Assembly: GCA_018816555.1 (NCBI GenBank) | Contig: JAHIVT010000041.1 | Location: 44,582-108,581 of the forward strand | Reading direction: 5' to 3' | Origin: Pseudomonadota bacterium | Lineage (GTDB): Bacteria; Desulfobacterota; Desulfobulbia; Desulfobulbales; SURF-16 | DNA length: 64,000 nucleotides | Shown here: positions 37,876-49,067 of the stretch, piece by piece | Position numbering within the stretch: position 1 is the first letter of the stretch | Layout: the number at the start of each line of letters is the position of its first letter | Notes under the pieces: generated by a model | Databases searched by the model: none | What the model was told of the DNA's origin: nothing | What the model saw: only the letters and a program-made list of their open reading frames with translations | Made by a program: the position numbers and the translations under genes

Positions 37876-40080
37876 ATGTCAAAAATAATCTGTTCAGCTG
37901 CTGTCCGAGGCGCCCATAAAATCACTGATATGGCCGAGGAAAAATTTGAGGCAGCTTTAAAAAAATATGGTCCGGAGCAGGTGGTCTCATTTCCCAACAC
38001 TGCCTATTATTTGCCGGTTATCTACAGCATGCTGGGAGCCAAGGTGGAAAAACTGGGCGATATGAAGGACATCTTCCAGGAGTGCCGCAAGCTCTTGCCT
38101 GCCCTGGTGAGTGAACATAACTGGCTGCCCTATCTTGCCCCGGCCCTTGATGCCGGCATGGCCACCTTTTTCGCCGAAGAGATGTATGAGGCAATACGTT
38201 ATCTTGAGCAACCCGAATATTATACCAAGACCGAAGATCCCTCCGGTGCCAATTTGTGGCTGGGTGCGGCGGACGATGTTATCTTCCGTAAACGCGGGGT
38301 TGAATTTGTTGATGGCACGGCCCCCGGCTTTGCAGCCATCATGGGTTCTCCGGCAGACAAAGAGGTGGCCAGCAAAATCGCCCTGGAACTGCAGGAAAAA
38401 AATCTCTATATTTTCATGCATGACCACTCAAACGGCATCAGAATGCCCGAGCAGCTGGTGAAAAATAATGTTCAGGTCGGCTGGGGCACTCGCCTTGTTC
38501 CCTTTGGCGACAGTTATACCACCGCTGTTTTCGCCATCGGCTTTGCCTGCCGCGTGGCCATGGCCTTCGGCGGCATCAAACCGGGAGATTACCGGGGCAA
38601 CCTGATCTATAACAAGGACCGCACCTTTGCCTTTGTCATGGCCTTCGGCCCGGTAAGCGACGAGTGGTACGCCAATGCCGCAGGCGCCATCAACTGGGGC
38701 TTCCCGACCATCTCCGACTATGATATTCCCGAGGTTCTGCCTACCGGTATCTGCACCTATGAGCATGTGGTAAGCAATGTTCCCCATGATGAAATCGTGC
38801 AGAAGGCCATCGAGGTGCGCGGCCTGAAGGTCAACATTGCCAAGATTGATATCCCCATGGCCTTTGGCCCGGCCTTTGAGGGTGAAAGGATCAGGAAGGA
38901 TGATCTTTATATGGAATGCGGCGGCGGCAGAACCAGCGGCGTCGAGGTGCTTATTTCCAAGGATATGCATGATGTCACCGACGGCGAGGTTATTCTCGAA
39001 GGCAAGGACATCTGCGATATCACCCAGGGTGAGAACCTGCCCATCGCCATCCTGGTTGAAGTTGCCGGCCGCGAGATGCAGTCGGATTTTGAGCCGATTC
39101 TTGAGCGTCAGTTCCATCATCTGATCAACTATATTCAGGGCATCATGCATATCGGCCAGCGTAACATCATGTGGGTTCGTATCGGCAAGGCTGCGGTGGA
39201 GAAGGGCTTTTCCTTCAAACACATCGGCAAGGTGCTCCATGGCAAACTGCATCAGGAGTTCGGTGCCATCCTTGATAAGGTTCAGGTAAAAATCTATACC
39301 ATACAGTCCAAGGTTGAAGAGGTTCAGGAGATTGCCAAAAAAGTCTATGCCGAGCGCGACCTGCGGCTGGGCAACATGACCGATGAAACCGAGGAGATTT
39401 TCTACTCCTGTACCCTTTGTCAGTCCTTTGCCCCCAGCCATGTCTGCGTCATCACCCCTGAAAGGGTAGGCATGTGCGGCGCATACAACTGGCTGGACGG
39501 TAAGGCATCCTTTCAGATCAATCCAACCGGCCCGAACCAGCCCATCCAGAAGGGTGAATGTAGCGATGCGGTATTGGGTGAATTTGTCGGTATCAACGAG
39601 TTCGTCAACCAGGCCTCCCGTGGAGCGGTGCCGGCTGTCAGCTGTTATTCACTGATGACTAACCCCATGACCGCCTGCGGCTGTTTTGAGGCCATTGCCG
39701 CCATGCTGCCCCAGTGTAACGGCATCATGGTGGTTAACCGCGATTATATGGGCATGACCCCCAGCGGCATGAAGTTCACCTCGCTGGCCGGTATGGCAGG
39801 CGGTGGCGCGCAGACCCCCGGTTTCATGGGCGTCAGCAAGCATTACCTGACCAGCCCGAAACTTTTCATGGCGGAAGGTGGTCTCGAAAGAGTTGTCTGG
39901 CTTCCTAAGATGCTGAAAGAAGAGCTCAAGGAAAAATTGATGGCCCGCTGTGAGGCCATCGGCATGCCGGAGCTTTTTGACATGATCGCTGATGAGGAAG
40001 TGGGTACCACCGAAGAGGCGGTACTGGCTTTTCTCAAGGAGAAAGGTCATCCTGCTCTGAAAATGGAAACAGTTATGTAG
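37876..40080 (+). CDS. acsB: Acetyl-CoA synthase, CODH/ACS alpha subunit
   Basis: ACS condenses a methyl group, CO and CoA to acetyl-CoA at the Ni-Fe-S A-cluster, or reverses this. The 734-residue product has C512, C515, C524 and C534 (SCTLCQSFAPSHVC...GMC) and C601/C603 (ACGCFE). This spacing equals that of the Moorella enzyme (506, 509, 518, 528, 595, 597), so all cluster ligands are kept. The length shows the bacterial form with the N-terminal CODH-contact domain, not the short archaeal CdhC. GAGAGGAG precedes ATG 37876; acsC follows after 49 bases. Confidence 0.97.
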   Translation: MSKIICSAAVRGAHKITDMAEEKFEAALKKYGPEQVVSFPNTAYYLPVIYSMLGAKVEKLGDMKDIFQECRKLLPALVSEHNWLPYLAPALDAGMATFFAEEMYEAIRYLEQPEYYTKTEDPSGANLWLGAADDVIFRKRGVEFVDGTAPGFAAIMGSPADKEVASKIALELQEKNLYIFMHDHSNGIRMPEQLVKNNVQVGWGTRLVPFGDSYTTAVFAIGFACRVAMAFGGIKPGDYRGNLIYNKDRTFAFVMAFGPVSDEWYANAAGAINWGFPTISDYDIPEVLPTGICTYEHVVSNVPHDEIVQKAIEVRGLKVNIAKIDIPMAFGPAFEGERIRKDDLYMECGGGRTSGVEVLISKDMHDVTDGEVILEGKDICDITQGENLPIAILVEVAGREMQSDFEPILERQFHHLINYIQGIMHIGQRNIMWVRIGKAAVEKGFSFKHIGKVLHGKLHQEFGAILDKVQVKIYTIQSKVEEVQEIAKKVYAERDLRLGNMTDETEEIFYSCTLCQSFAPSHVCVITPERVGMCGAYNWLDGKASFQINPTGPNQPIQKGECSDAVLGEFVGINEFVNQASRGAVPAVSCYSLMTNPMTACGCFEAIAAMLPQCNGIMVVNRDYMGMTPSGMKFTSLAGMAGGGAQTPGFMGVSKHYLTSPKLFMAEGGLERVVWLPKMLKEELKEKLMARCEAIGMPELFDMIADEEVGTTEEAVLAFLKEKGHPALKMETVM

Positions 40081-40129
40081 CCAATCTGGCTATTTACATT
40101 TTTTTTATATGCTAATGAGGAGATAAACA

Positions 40130-41485
40130 ATGGCTCTTACTGGTATCCAAATCCTTAAAATGCTTCCCAAAAAGAATTGCGGGGAGTGCGGGATTCCCAC
40201 CTGTCTTGCCTTTGCCATGAAAGTTGCCGCCGGACAGATTGAAATTGAAAAATGCCCTTATGTTTCTGATGAGGCCAAGGCGACCATTGGCGAGGCTTCC
40301 GCGCCGCCGATCAGGACCATCAAGATCGGTGCAGGTGATTCCATCTTCACCACCGGCGGGGAGACCTGCATGTTTCGCCATGAAAAGAGGTTTGAGAATG
40401 CCACCGGCATTGCCGTGCTGGTCGGTACGGATATGTCTGATGCAGACATTGACGGTCGTATCAGCCGCTTCAAGGAACTGCGCTATGAGCGTGTCGGCGT
40501 GCTGATGAAGGCCAGACTGATTGCCGTCAAAGACAGCGACGGGGATCAGGGGAAATTTATCGCCCTGGTCAAGAAGGTTCTTGCCGGCGCGGATGATGCG
40601 GGCCTGATCCTCATGAGCAGCAAGGCGGAAAATCTGGCCGAGGGAGCAAAGGCATGCGGCGAACGCAAGCCCCTGCTCTATGGCGCGACTGCTGACACCG
40701 CTGCCGCCATGGCCGCCATGGCCAAGGAAGCCGGTTGTCCGCTGGGAATCCGCGGAGCAAACCTTGATGATACCATTGAGATTTCCGAGAAACTTCTGGC
40801 CGCAGGGTTGAAGGATCTGGTCCTCGACACCGGCGCCCGCACCATGAAGGCAGCCCTGGAAAACAATGTCGTGACCCGCCGCTCGGCCATCAAAGCCAAG
40901 TTCAAGCCGGTCGGATTCCCGTCGATTTCCTTTCCCTGTGAAATGACCGACGATCCCCTGATGGAGGCGATGATCGCCTCGGTTCTCATTGCCAAATATG
41001 CAGGCATTGTCGTGCTTTCCGATCTGCAGGGCGATATTCTCTTTCCTTTGCTCCTGGAGCAGCTGAACATCTTCACCGATCCCCAGCGCCCCATGGTGGT
41101 CCAGGAAGACATATACAGCGTCAATGGGCCGGCGGAGAATTCTCCGGTACTCATTACCTGCAACTTCTCTCTGACCTATTTCATCGTTTCCGGCGAGATC
41201 GAGGGCAGCAAGGTTCCTTCCTGGCTGCTCATCAAGGACACGGAAGGACTTTCCGTCCTTACCGCCTGGGCTGCAGGGAAATTCGGTGCGGATATGATCG
41301 CCCAGTTTATCAAGAAATCCGGTATCATGGATAAAGTGAAACATCGTGAGCTGATCATCCCCGGTTATCTGGCCAGCATCAAAGGCGAGCTTGAAGAAGA
41401 GCTTCCGGAGTGGACCATTACCATCGGTCCCCGTGAAGCGGGCCATCTTCCTGCTTTCCTGAAAGAATGGAAGCCGGCCGTCTGA
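40130..41485 (+). CDS. acsC: Corrinoid iron-sulfur protein large subunit
   Basis: AcsC (CdhE, gamma) carries the cobamide that shuttles the methyl group from methyl-THF to ACS. The N-terminal [4Fe-4S] motif is NCGECGIPTCLAFAMKVAAGQIEIEKCP; a TIM-barrel-like middle and a C-terminal cobalamin-binding region follow. At 451 residues it is full length. GAGGAG lies upstream of ATG 40130. It works as a dimer with the AcsD half of the upstream fusion. The methyltransferase gene acsE is not next to it. Confidence 0.96.
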   Translation: MALTGIQILKMLPKKNCGECGIPTCLAFAMKVAAGQIEIEKCPYVSDEAKATIGEASAPPIRTIKIGAGDSIFTTGGETCMFRHEKRFENATGIAVLVGTDMSDADIDGRISRFKELRYERVGVLMKARLIAVKDSDGDQGKFIALVKKVLAGADDAGLILMSSKAENLAEGAKACGERKPLLYGATADTAAAMAAMAKEAGCPLGIRGANLDDTIEISEKLLAAGLKDLVLDTGARTMKAALENNVVTRRSAIKAKFKPVGFPSISFPCEMTDDPLMEAMIASVLIAKYAGIVVLSDLQGDILFPLLLEQLNIFTDPQRPMVVQEDIYSVNGPAENSPVLITCNFSLTYFIVSGEIEGSKVPSWLLIKDTEGLSVLTAWAAGKFGADMIAQFIKKSGIMDKVKHRELIIPGYLASIKGELEEELPEWTITIGPREAGHLPAFLKEWKPAV

Positions 41486-41501
41486 TATTATAAAAAATTC
41501 T

Positions 41502-41526
41502 CGGAGTGCATGAAGAATCCACTCCG
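41502..41526 (+). terminator. Hairpin after acsC
   Basis: CGGAGTG (41502-41508) pairs with CACTCCG (41520-41526) 16 bases after the acsC stop. Only a short TTTT follows a few bases later, so it may attenuate rather than stop transcription into fdhA. Confidence 0.4.
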
Positions 41527-41619
41527 GCGCAGTTTTAGAGATGCTTTGCCTGCATGTGTGGCAAATGCTGCACTGCAGGATGAGCTTTTTAAAGGTGTGA
41601 TGTATCGATATGGATAATT

Positions 41620-44600
41620 ATGTCGACAATAAATCTTGAAATAAACGGCATGGAGGTTGTTGCCGAGTCAGGCCTGACAATTCTCGAAGTTGCCAGGCGG
41701 GCGGAGATCGATATACCCTCTCTCTGCTCCGTGAACGGCAAGAACAGTCAAATGCCGTGCGGTTTGTGTGTCGTTGAAATAGAAGGAATGGACGAGCCTG
41801 TCCGTGCCTGCGCCGCCCAGGCCAAAGACGGCATGAAGGTCAAAACCGATTCTGCCGCTCTGGTGAAGATCCGCCAGGAGAGACTGGCAAAAATTTCCGC
41901 AACCCATTTCGGTGACTGCAAGGCCCCCTGTAATCTGACCTGCCCAGGCCAGATCAATGTGCAGGGTTATATCGCGCATATCAGCAAGGGTGAATATGAA
42001 GAGGCCATGCGACTCATCATGGAGCGCAACCCCTTTCCTTTTTCCGTCGGTCGTGTATGTCCCCGTTTCTGTGAAACCCGCTGCCGCAGAATTCTTGTTG
42101 ATGACCCGGTTTCCATCAACCATCTGAAGCGTTTTGTGGCAGACTGGTGCATGACGAATCATATTGATCTGAAAATTCCCAGGGAAAAGTCAACCGGTAA
42201 ACGGGTAGCCGTTGTCGGTGGCGGACCTGCCGGGCTGACCGGTGCCTATTATCTTGCCCGCAAAGGGCATGATGTCACCCTTTTTGAGGCTAATCCCAAG
42301 CTTGGCGGCATGCTGCGCTACGGCATCCCCACCTATAAGATTGACCGCAACGTGCTGGATTATGAGACCAATATGATCCTGCGCATGGGCATATCAGTGA
42401 AGTTGAGCCAGAAATGGGGAGTGGATTTCACCCTGCAGGATCTGAAAGATCAGGGCTATCATGCGATTCTGCTGGCAACCGGTACCGGGCTGGACAGACC
42501 GCTGGAGATTCCCGGCGGCAGACTGCCCCAGGTGTTGACCGCCACCAAGGTGCTGCGCGATGCGGCTGAAGGTAAAAGAATCAATTACGGACTGCGGGCA
42601 GCGGTCATCGGCGGCAACAATATTGCCATGGAAGTGGCCCGTACCCTGCTGCGGCAGGGGGTGGATCAGATCACGGTCATCTATCCCAGGTCACAGGAAG
42701 AGATGGTGGCCAATCAGCGTGTCATCCGTGAGGCGGAAAGGGAAGGGGTGCAGTTTCTGCTTATGGCCTCGCCCGTACAGATCTTCGAGTCAGACAGCGG
42801 CGGTTTAAGTGTTGAACTGGTGAGAATGAAACTGGGTGAACCCGATGCCCGGGGTATGCGCCATCCGGAAGCTATTGCCGGCAGCACCAATACCATCAGC
42901 GTGGACACCCTGGTCACTTCCCTGGGCCAGATGGCCTGTGTGGATGGCTTCAAAGGGGGAGAGCTTGAGGAGTTGATAGAAATCGCGCCCAACAATACCA
43001 TCAACGCCTCCCCGAGGGATTTTACCACCTCCGTGCAGGGCGTCTATGCGGCCGGCGATGCGGTGAACGGCCCGCGGACGGTCATTCAGGCAGTTGTCGG
43101 CGCTCGCCGGGCGGCGGAAAACATCCATTCCTACATGATGGATGTGCCCAAGGATCCTGGGGAGAACCGGTTTAATTTCACCCGCGGCAAAACCTTTGAT
43201 CAGGTGCATCTCAGTAACTTTGACGGCATCAATATCAAGCTGCGGGAAAAAATGCCCACCAGACCTCCCCAGACGGCTGTGCAGGATTTTGACGTGATCA
43301 AGCTCGGATTTAATGAGCAGATGGCACGCAAGGAGGCGGAAAGGTGTCTCTCCTGCGGATGTAACGCCTTTGAACATTGCGATCTGAAGCGTCTGAATAT
43401 CGCTCTTAATGTCAATATCAATAAAACAGGCATGGGCGAGAGGCCGGTCTATAAAAAAGACGAATCCCATCCGGTCCTCAGGGTGGACCTCAATAAATGC
43501 ATCTTCTGCCAGCGCTGCATGAATGCCTGCGAGTATGCCGCCCTGGAAGTCACTGCCGGTCAGATTGACGAAAACAATGTTGCCTCGCGCCTGCAGCTTA
43601 AATTTAATGACAGGTGCGTGAATTGCGGCATGTGTGCGGAAAACTGCTCCACCGGAGCCCTGACCAAAAAGGTTGCCAACGTGCCCGTTATTAACGAGGC
43701 GGTGCGGGATGTGCGCACCACCTGCCCTTACTGCGGTGCCGGTTGTCAGATTACCCTGCGGGTCAAGGGCAATACCATTATGGAAGTTTCTGCCGAACCT
43801 GATCTGGCGCCTAATTACGGCGCCCTGTGTGTCAAGGGACGTTTTGCCTTTGATTTTGTACGGCATAATGAACGTCTGACCAAACCACTGGTCAGGCGGC
43901 ATGGCCACCTGGTTGAGACAACCTGGGATGATGCCCTGGAGATTGTTGCCCGAAACTTCTTTGATTTGAAGGCCATGTACGGGCCTGACTCAATTGCAGG
44001 ATTTTCCTGCGCCAGGGCCACCAACGAAGAAAATTATCTGATGCAGAAATTCATGCGCACGGTGATCGGCACCAACAACATCGAACATTGTGCTCGACTT
44101 TGACACGCTCCCACGGTGGCCAGTCTGGCCCTCACGTTTGGCAGCGGCGCAATGACCAACTCCATTGCCGATACCAAGAAGACCGATCTGTTTCTCATGA
44201 TCGGCAGCAATCCCGATACCAGCCATCCCACTATCGGACTGCGTATTCACCAGGCCCTGGATAGGGGCGCGAAAATGATTGTCGTTGATCCGCGCAGGAC
44301 AAAACTTGCCGAACGGGCAGATCTGTGGCTGCGCATCAAACCGGGAACGGATGTTGCTTTGCTCAATTCCATGATGAATGTGATCATCGAAGAAGATCTG
44401 CTGGACAAAAAATTCGTGGAGGAGAGGACAGAGGATTATGATGAGCTGGTACGGCTCGTTAAAAAGTACCGGCCGTTCATGGTTGAAAAAATAACCGGCA
44501 TACCGGCCGAGCAGATCCGCCAGGCTGCCCGCATGTATGCTGCCCAGGGCCGTCACGCTATTTTCCATGGCATGGGTATCACCCATTACATCACGGGCAC

Positions 44601-45735
44601 GGACAGGGTAAAGAGCATTGCCAACCTGGCCATGCTGTGCGGCAAGATCGGAGTGGAAGGGGGTGGATGCAACCCCCTGCGCGGACAGAATAATGTGCAG
44701 GGTGCCTGTGACATGGGCGCACTTTTCAACACCCTGCCGGGCTACACCAGTCTGAGCAATGAAGATCTGTTTGAAAAATATGAAAGGATGTGGAAGGTCA
44801 AGCTGCCCAGACGTCCCGGAAAACCGGCCACCGAGGTGTGGGACAATATCATGAATGGAGATATCCGCTCCCTGTATATCTTCGGCGAGGATCCGGCGGT
44901 GGCTGACCCCAATATTTCCCATGTGCAGGCGGCGCTTGAGAAGTGTGATTTTGTTGTGGTGCAGGATATCTTCATGACCAAAACCGCACAGATGGCTGAT
45001 GTGGTCCTGCCCGCCGCCTGTTACGCGGAGAAAGACGGCACATTCACCAGTACCGAGCGCAGGGTGCAGCGGGTGCGCAAGGCTGTCGAGCCCCCTGGAG
45101 AGGCCAGACCTGACTGGAAGATCTTCTGCGATCTGTCTAAAAAAATGGGCTACGATATGAATTACCGGTCGCCCAAGGAGGTTTTTGAGGAGATCAGCAC
45201 CATTATGACCCAGTATGCCGGGATAAGTTATGAGCGGCTGGAGAAGGTGGGCCTGCAGTGGCCGGTTCCCACTGCGGATCATCCCGGCACCCCGGTCCTG
45301 CACACCGAAAAATTTACCCGCGGCAAAGGTCTGTTTATTCCGGAAGATTATATTCCGCCGGTGGAGGTTGCCGATCAGAATTATCCCCTGCAGTTTACTA
45401 CGGGACGTGATCTGGCCCGTTACAACTTCAGCAGCATGACCGGCAAGACCCGGGAACTCGATATTATCAGTCCGGAGTGTTTTGCCGAGTTCCATCCTGA
45501 AGACGCGAAACAATACGGCATCGAGGAAAAGGATTCGGTGCGGCTGACCTCGCGCCGCGGTTCCGTGGTGCTGCGGGCCAAGGTGACGGACCGTACCCAG
45601 CAGGGAACGGTCTTTGCCACATACAACCATGTTGAGGCGCTCGTCAATCTGCTCACCCTGGACGCCCTTGATCGTCTGTCAAGGACGCCGGAGTACAAGC
45701 TGTGCGCCATCAAGGTGGAAATTGTCGATGAATAA
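41620..45735 (+). CDS. fdhA: Selenocysteine formate dehydrogenase fused to GltD-like module
   Basis: Read through the in-frame UGA at 44101-44103, this is one 1371-residue protein with Sec at 828 in CARL-U-HAPTV, the classical FdhA active site. Domains in order are an N-terminal [2Fe-2S] ferredoxin (1-80), a GltD-type Fe-S/FAD/NAD(P) module (about 100-505, VVGGGPAGLTGAYYLARKG), a CLSCGC Fe-S segment near 576, two [4Fe-4S] motifs (about 626-680), and a molybdopterin/tungstopterin oxidoreductase core (from TTCPYCGAGC near 701). It should interconvert formate and CO2 and pass electrons through FAD to NAD(P)H and/or HdrA-MvhD. A SECIS-like hairpin follows the UGA. Downstream hdrA and mvhD are also selenoproteins. 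Conventional calling would split it into two genes. Confidence 0.95.
44118..44130 (+). promoter_or_regulatory. SECIS-like hairpin of fdhA
   Basis: GGCC (44118-44121) and GGCC (44127-44130) flank the loop AGTCT, which begins 18 bases after the UGA. The position and the GUCU part of the loop are as in the E. coli fdhF SECIS (loop AGGUCU). The stem is short and the lower stem is imperfect. Confidence 0.7.
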
Positions 45736-45899
45736 ACGCCTGCCGGCGCAAGGGGAGAGATTGTTTTCCCCCTGGTTGCCCCTCGGCTGGGCCTTTGAAT
45801 AAAACAGATAATAACAGTTTGCATAAATAACTTGATTGTCCTTTCAGGCATTGAAACTGTTTGAAAACGGCGGTCAGAAATCCATAAACGGAGTGTACC

Positions 45900-48800
45900 A
45901 TGGGTCACGCAGAAGATAATAAATCGGGAGCAGTGATGGTCGTCGGCGGCGGTGTCGCCGGTGTCCAGGCAGCCCTCGACTTGACCGAGCTCGGCTATTA
46001 TGTGTATCTGGTTGAAAAATCAGCAGCTGTGGGTGGCGCCATGGCCCAGCTTGACAAAACCTTTCCAACCAATGACTGCTCACTCTGAATTCTCGCACCG
46101 AAGCTGGTGGAGGCCGGTCGGTCTCCTAATATCGAAATACTGAGTAATACTGATTTCCTTGCACTGGATGGAAAACCCGGTGATTTTCAGGCCAAAGTCC
46201 GCATGAATCCCCGCTACATTGATGCGGACAAATGCACGGCCTGTGGCCTGTGTACAAAATACTGTCCGCGTCATATGGTGGATTCCTATAATGAGGGCCT
46301 GGCAATAACCCGCCCCATTCATATCGACTATCCCCAGGCCGTGCCGGCCACCTATTTTATTGATCCCAGTGCCTGTCTGCATCTCAAGCATGGCACATGT
46401 AAAATCTGCGTGCCGGTATGCCGCAGCCATGCCATTGATTTCAGCCAGCAGCCCGATGAACGCACTCTCCATGTCGGAGCGGTTATCATGGCTCCCGGCT
46501 TCGGCAAGGTGCCTGATTCGGCCTTGGAGAAGTACAGCTACGGTAAGCATCCCGACGTGGTCACCAGCATCGAGTTTGAAAGGCTGCTCAATCCTTCCGG
46601 TCCCTTTCAGGGAGAGGTTCGCTGTATCTCAGACCATCGCCATCCGCACAAGATCGCCTTTATTCAGTGCGTCGGCTCCCGGGACATCGGCTGTGACAAC
46701 GGTTACTGCTCATCCGTCTGCTGCATGTACTCCATCAAAGAGGCCATGGTCGCCAAAGAGCATGACCCTGACTGTGAGATCACCATCTTCTACATGGACA
46801 TGCGCACCCAGGGCAAGGATTTTGACGCCGCCCGCATTCGGGCTGAAGAGCAGTTCGGCATCAAATTTGTCCGGGCCAAGGTGGCCGATGTCATGCCATG
46901 GGGCAAAAAGCTGAAGCTGACATACTCCACCCTGGCCTCAAGCCATCATTTTGATGCCTTTGACATGGTTGTCCTCTCCGTCGGTCTTGACTCGCCCAAG
47001 GGCGCCAAAGAGCTTGCCAAAATTGCTGATTTTGAACTCAATAAATATGATTTCTGTAAGACCGATTCCTTTGCCCCGCTCAACACCAGCAGGGAAGGTA
47101 TTTTTGTTGCAGGCGCCTTCCAGGGACCGAAAGATATCCCGGAAAGCGTCACCCAGTCCAGCGCCGCTGCCGGTATCGCCTCAGCCCTGATCAAACAGCA
47201 GCGTGGAACCGGTATTGTTCATAAGGCCTATCCCGATGAGCAGCAGGTCAAGGCGGAGGACGAGGTTCGTATCGGTGTTTTTGTCTGCCGCTGCGGCATC
47301 AACATTGCCAGTACGGTTGACGTGCCGAATGTGGTTGATTATGCCGGCAACATGGAAAATGTCGTCTATTTCAGCGACAGTCTTTACAGTTGCTCCCAGG
47401 ATGCCCAGGAAGTCATCAAGGCGCAGATTAAAAAACATAAATTAAATCGTATCGTCATGGCGGCCTGCTCTCCGCGGACCCATGAACCTCTTTTCCAGGA
47501 AACCCTGAAGGACGCAGGTCTCAATCGTTCCCTTTTTGAGATGGTCAATATCCGTGACCAATGTTCCTGGGTACATGCCAATGAACCGGAGGAGGCAACG
47601 AGCAAGTCCAGAGATCTGGTCCGCATGGGTGTTGCCAAGGCCCGGCATATCCAGCCCCTGCCCGAACAGACCGTTCCCGTCACTCCCCAGGCGCTGATTA
47701 TCGGCGGTGGGGTGGCCGGACTGACTGCGGCCGAGAACCTGGCCAATCAGGGATTCCAGTGCTATCTTGTTGAAAAAAATGACAAATTGGGCGGCCATGC
47801 AGTCAACGCCCAGGACACCCTGCAGGGCGAAAATACGGCTAAGATGATGCAGGATCTTATTGGCCGGGTGCAGAAACATAAGAAAATTGAGGTGTTGACC
47901 AGCGCCGAGCTGGCGACGGTTAATGGTTTTGTCGGTAATTTTTCCTCGGTGGTCAAAACAACCAAAGGGAAAAAAGAGACCGAACTGACCATTGATCACG
48001 GGGTAATCATTATCGCCACCGGCGGCAGGGAGCATCGCCCGGATAAATATCTGCTCGGTCAGGTGAAAAAGGTCGTCACCCAGCAGGAACTTGAAACACG
48101 CCTTGGCGGCAAGGCCAAGGACCGCGCCCCTGATTCGGTGGTCATGATTCAGTGTGCCGGTTCCCGCGGGGATGACCTCAAGTACTGCAGCAAGGTATGC
48201 TGTAATACCGCAGTGAAGAATGCCTTAAAGATCAAGGAGATCAATCCCGCCTCCCAGGTAATTGTCCTTTACCGGGACATGCGCACCTACGGTTATGCGG
48301 AGGATGCCTACCAGCTGGCCAGGGAGAAGGGTGTTGTCTTCATCCCCTATGAGGTGGAGCAAAAGCCTGAGGTTGAAAAGAAGGGTAACAAGGTGAACGT
48401 TAACTTCTTTGACCCCATCCTGCAGGAAAATATCTCCATAAGTCCTGACTTGATTGTCTTAAGTGTCGGCATTGTGCCGGAGGATACGGAAAACCTCAGC
48501 AAGCTGTTGAAGATTCCGGTCAATGAAAACAAGTTTTACCTGGAAGCCCATGTAAAATTACGGCCCGTGGAACTTGCCGTGGATGGGGTCTATGTCTGCG
48601 GACTTGCCCATTCTCCCAAACCCCTTGATGAGGTGATTGTGCAGGCCCAGGCTGCTGCGGCCAAGGCCTCCATTCCGCTGATCAAGGGTTTTGTTTCCGT
48701 TGAGCCGATTGTCTCTTCGGTGGACAAGGAGATATGTATCGGTTGCGGAATCTGCGCAAGCCTCTGCCCCTATCAGGCGATCCAGATGGTGAAGGTGGAT

Positions 48801-48944
48801 AAGAAAAAGAAGGCGGAAACCATTGCCGCCTCCTGTAAGGGCTGTGGTATCTGCTCTTCCCGTTGTCCGACCTTTGCGATTTCCATGGGTGGTTTCACCC
48901 GTGAACAGATCGGCGCCCAGATAAAGGCGTTCGGTGAGATATGA
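45900..48944 (+). CDS. hdrA: Selenocysteine HdrA, tandem two-unit form
   Basis: Read through UGA 46086-46088, this is a 1014-residue flavoprotein of the heterodisulfide reductase A family, with Sec63 in [18 protein letters not shown], where many homologues have Cys. The first unit (to about 440) has FAD-binding [15 protein letters not shown] and ferredoxin cysteines ([11 protein letters not shown], then CKICVPVC). A second HdrA-like unit begins with [13 protein letters not shown], has FAD motif [15 protein letters not shown] near 597, and ends with [11 protein letters not shown] and [11 protein letters not shown] [4Fe-4S] motifs. HdrA is the flavin site of electron bifurcation in Hdr complexes. 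HdrB and HdrC are not in the window. mvhD follows after a repeat-containing gap. Confidence 0.93.
46109..46126 (+). promoter_or_regulatory. SECIS-like hairpin of hdrA
   Basis: GGAGGCC (46109-46115) pairs with GGTCTCC (46120-46126), including one GU, around the loop GGTC, whose first base is 28 positions after the UGA. A GGU apical loop at this distance is the bacterial SelB-recognised pattern. Confidence 0.8.
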
Positions 48945-48949
48945 TAATA

Positions 48950-49042
48950 GGTGGTTAGGTGTTTAGTCTGTAGTCTTTTAGCTGAACACCTAATTACCTG
49001 AACACCTACAGACTAAACTGCTAAATAGCTAAACAGCTAACT
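48950..49042. repeat. TTTAGTCTGTAG inverted-repeat element
   Basis: GTTTAGTCTGTAG (48961-48973) and CTACAGACTAAAC (49006-49018) are perfect complements; repeated ACACCTA and CTAAATAGC/CTAAACAGC words flank them. It fills most of the hdrA-mvhD spacer and shares words with the element at 16825-16897. Confidence 0.7.
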
Positions 49043-49067
49043 CGCTTCTCTTAAAGAGGTATATTGA

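Noticed and set aside
44116..45735. Separate 539-codon gene after fdhA
   Set aside because: It is the second half of the same protein beyond the Sec UGA and lacks its own start signals.
46107..48944. Separate HdrA starting at 46107
   Set aside because: The FAD-binding N-terminus lies upstream of the UGA in the same frame; the conserved NDCSL-U-ILAPK motif spans the UGA.
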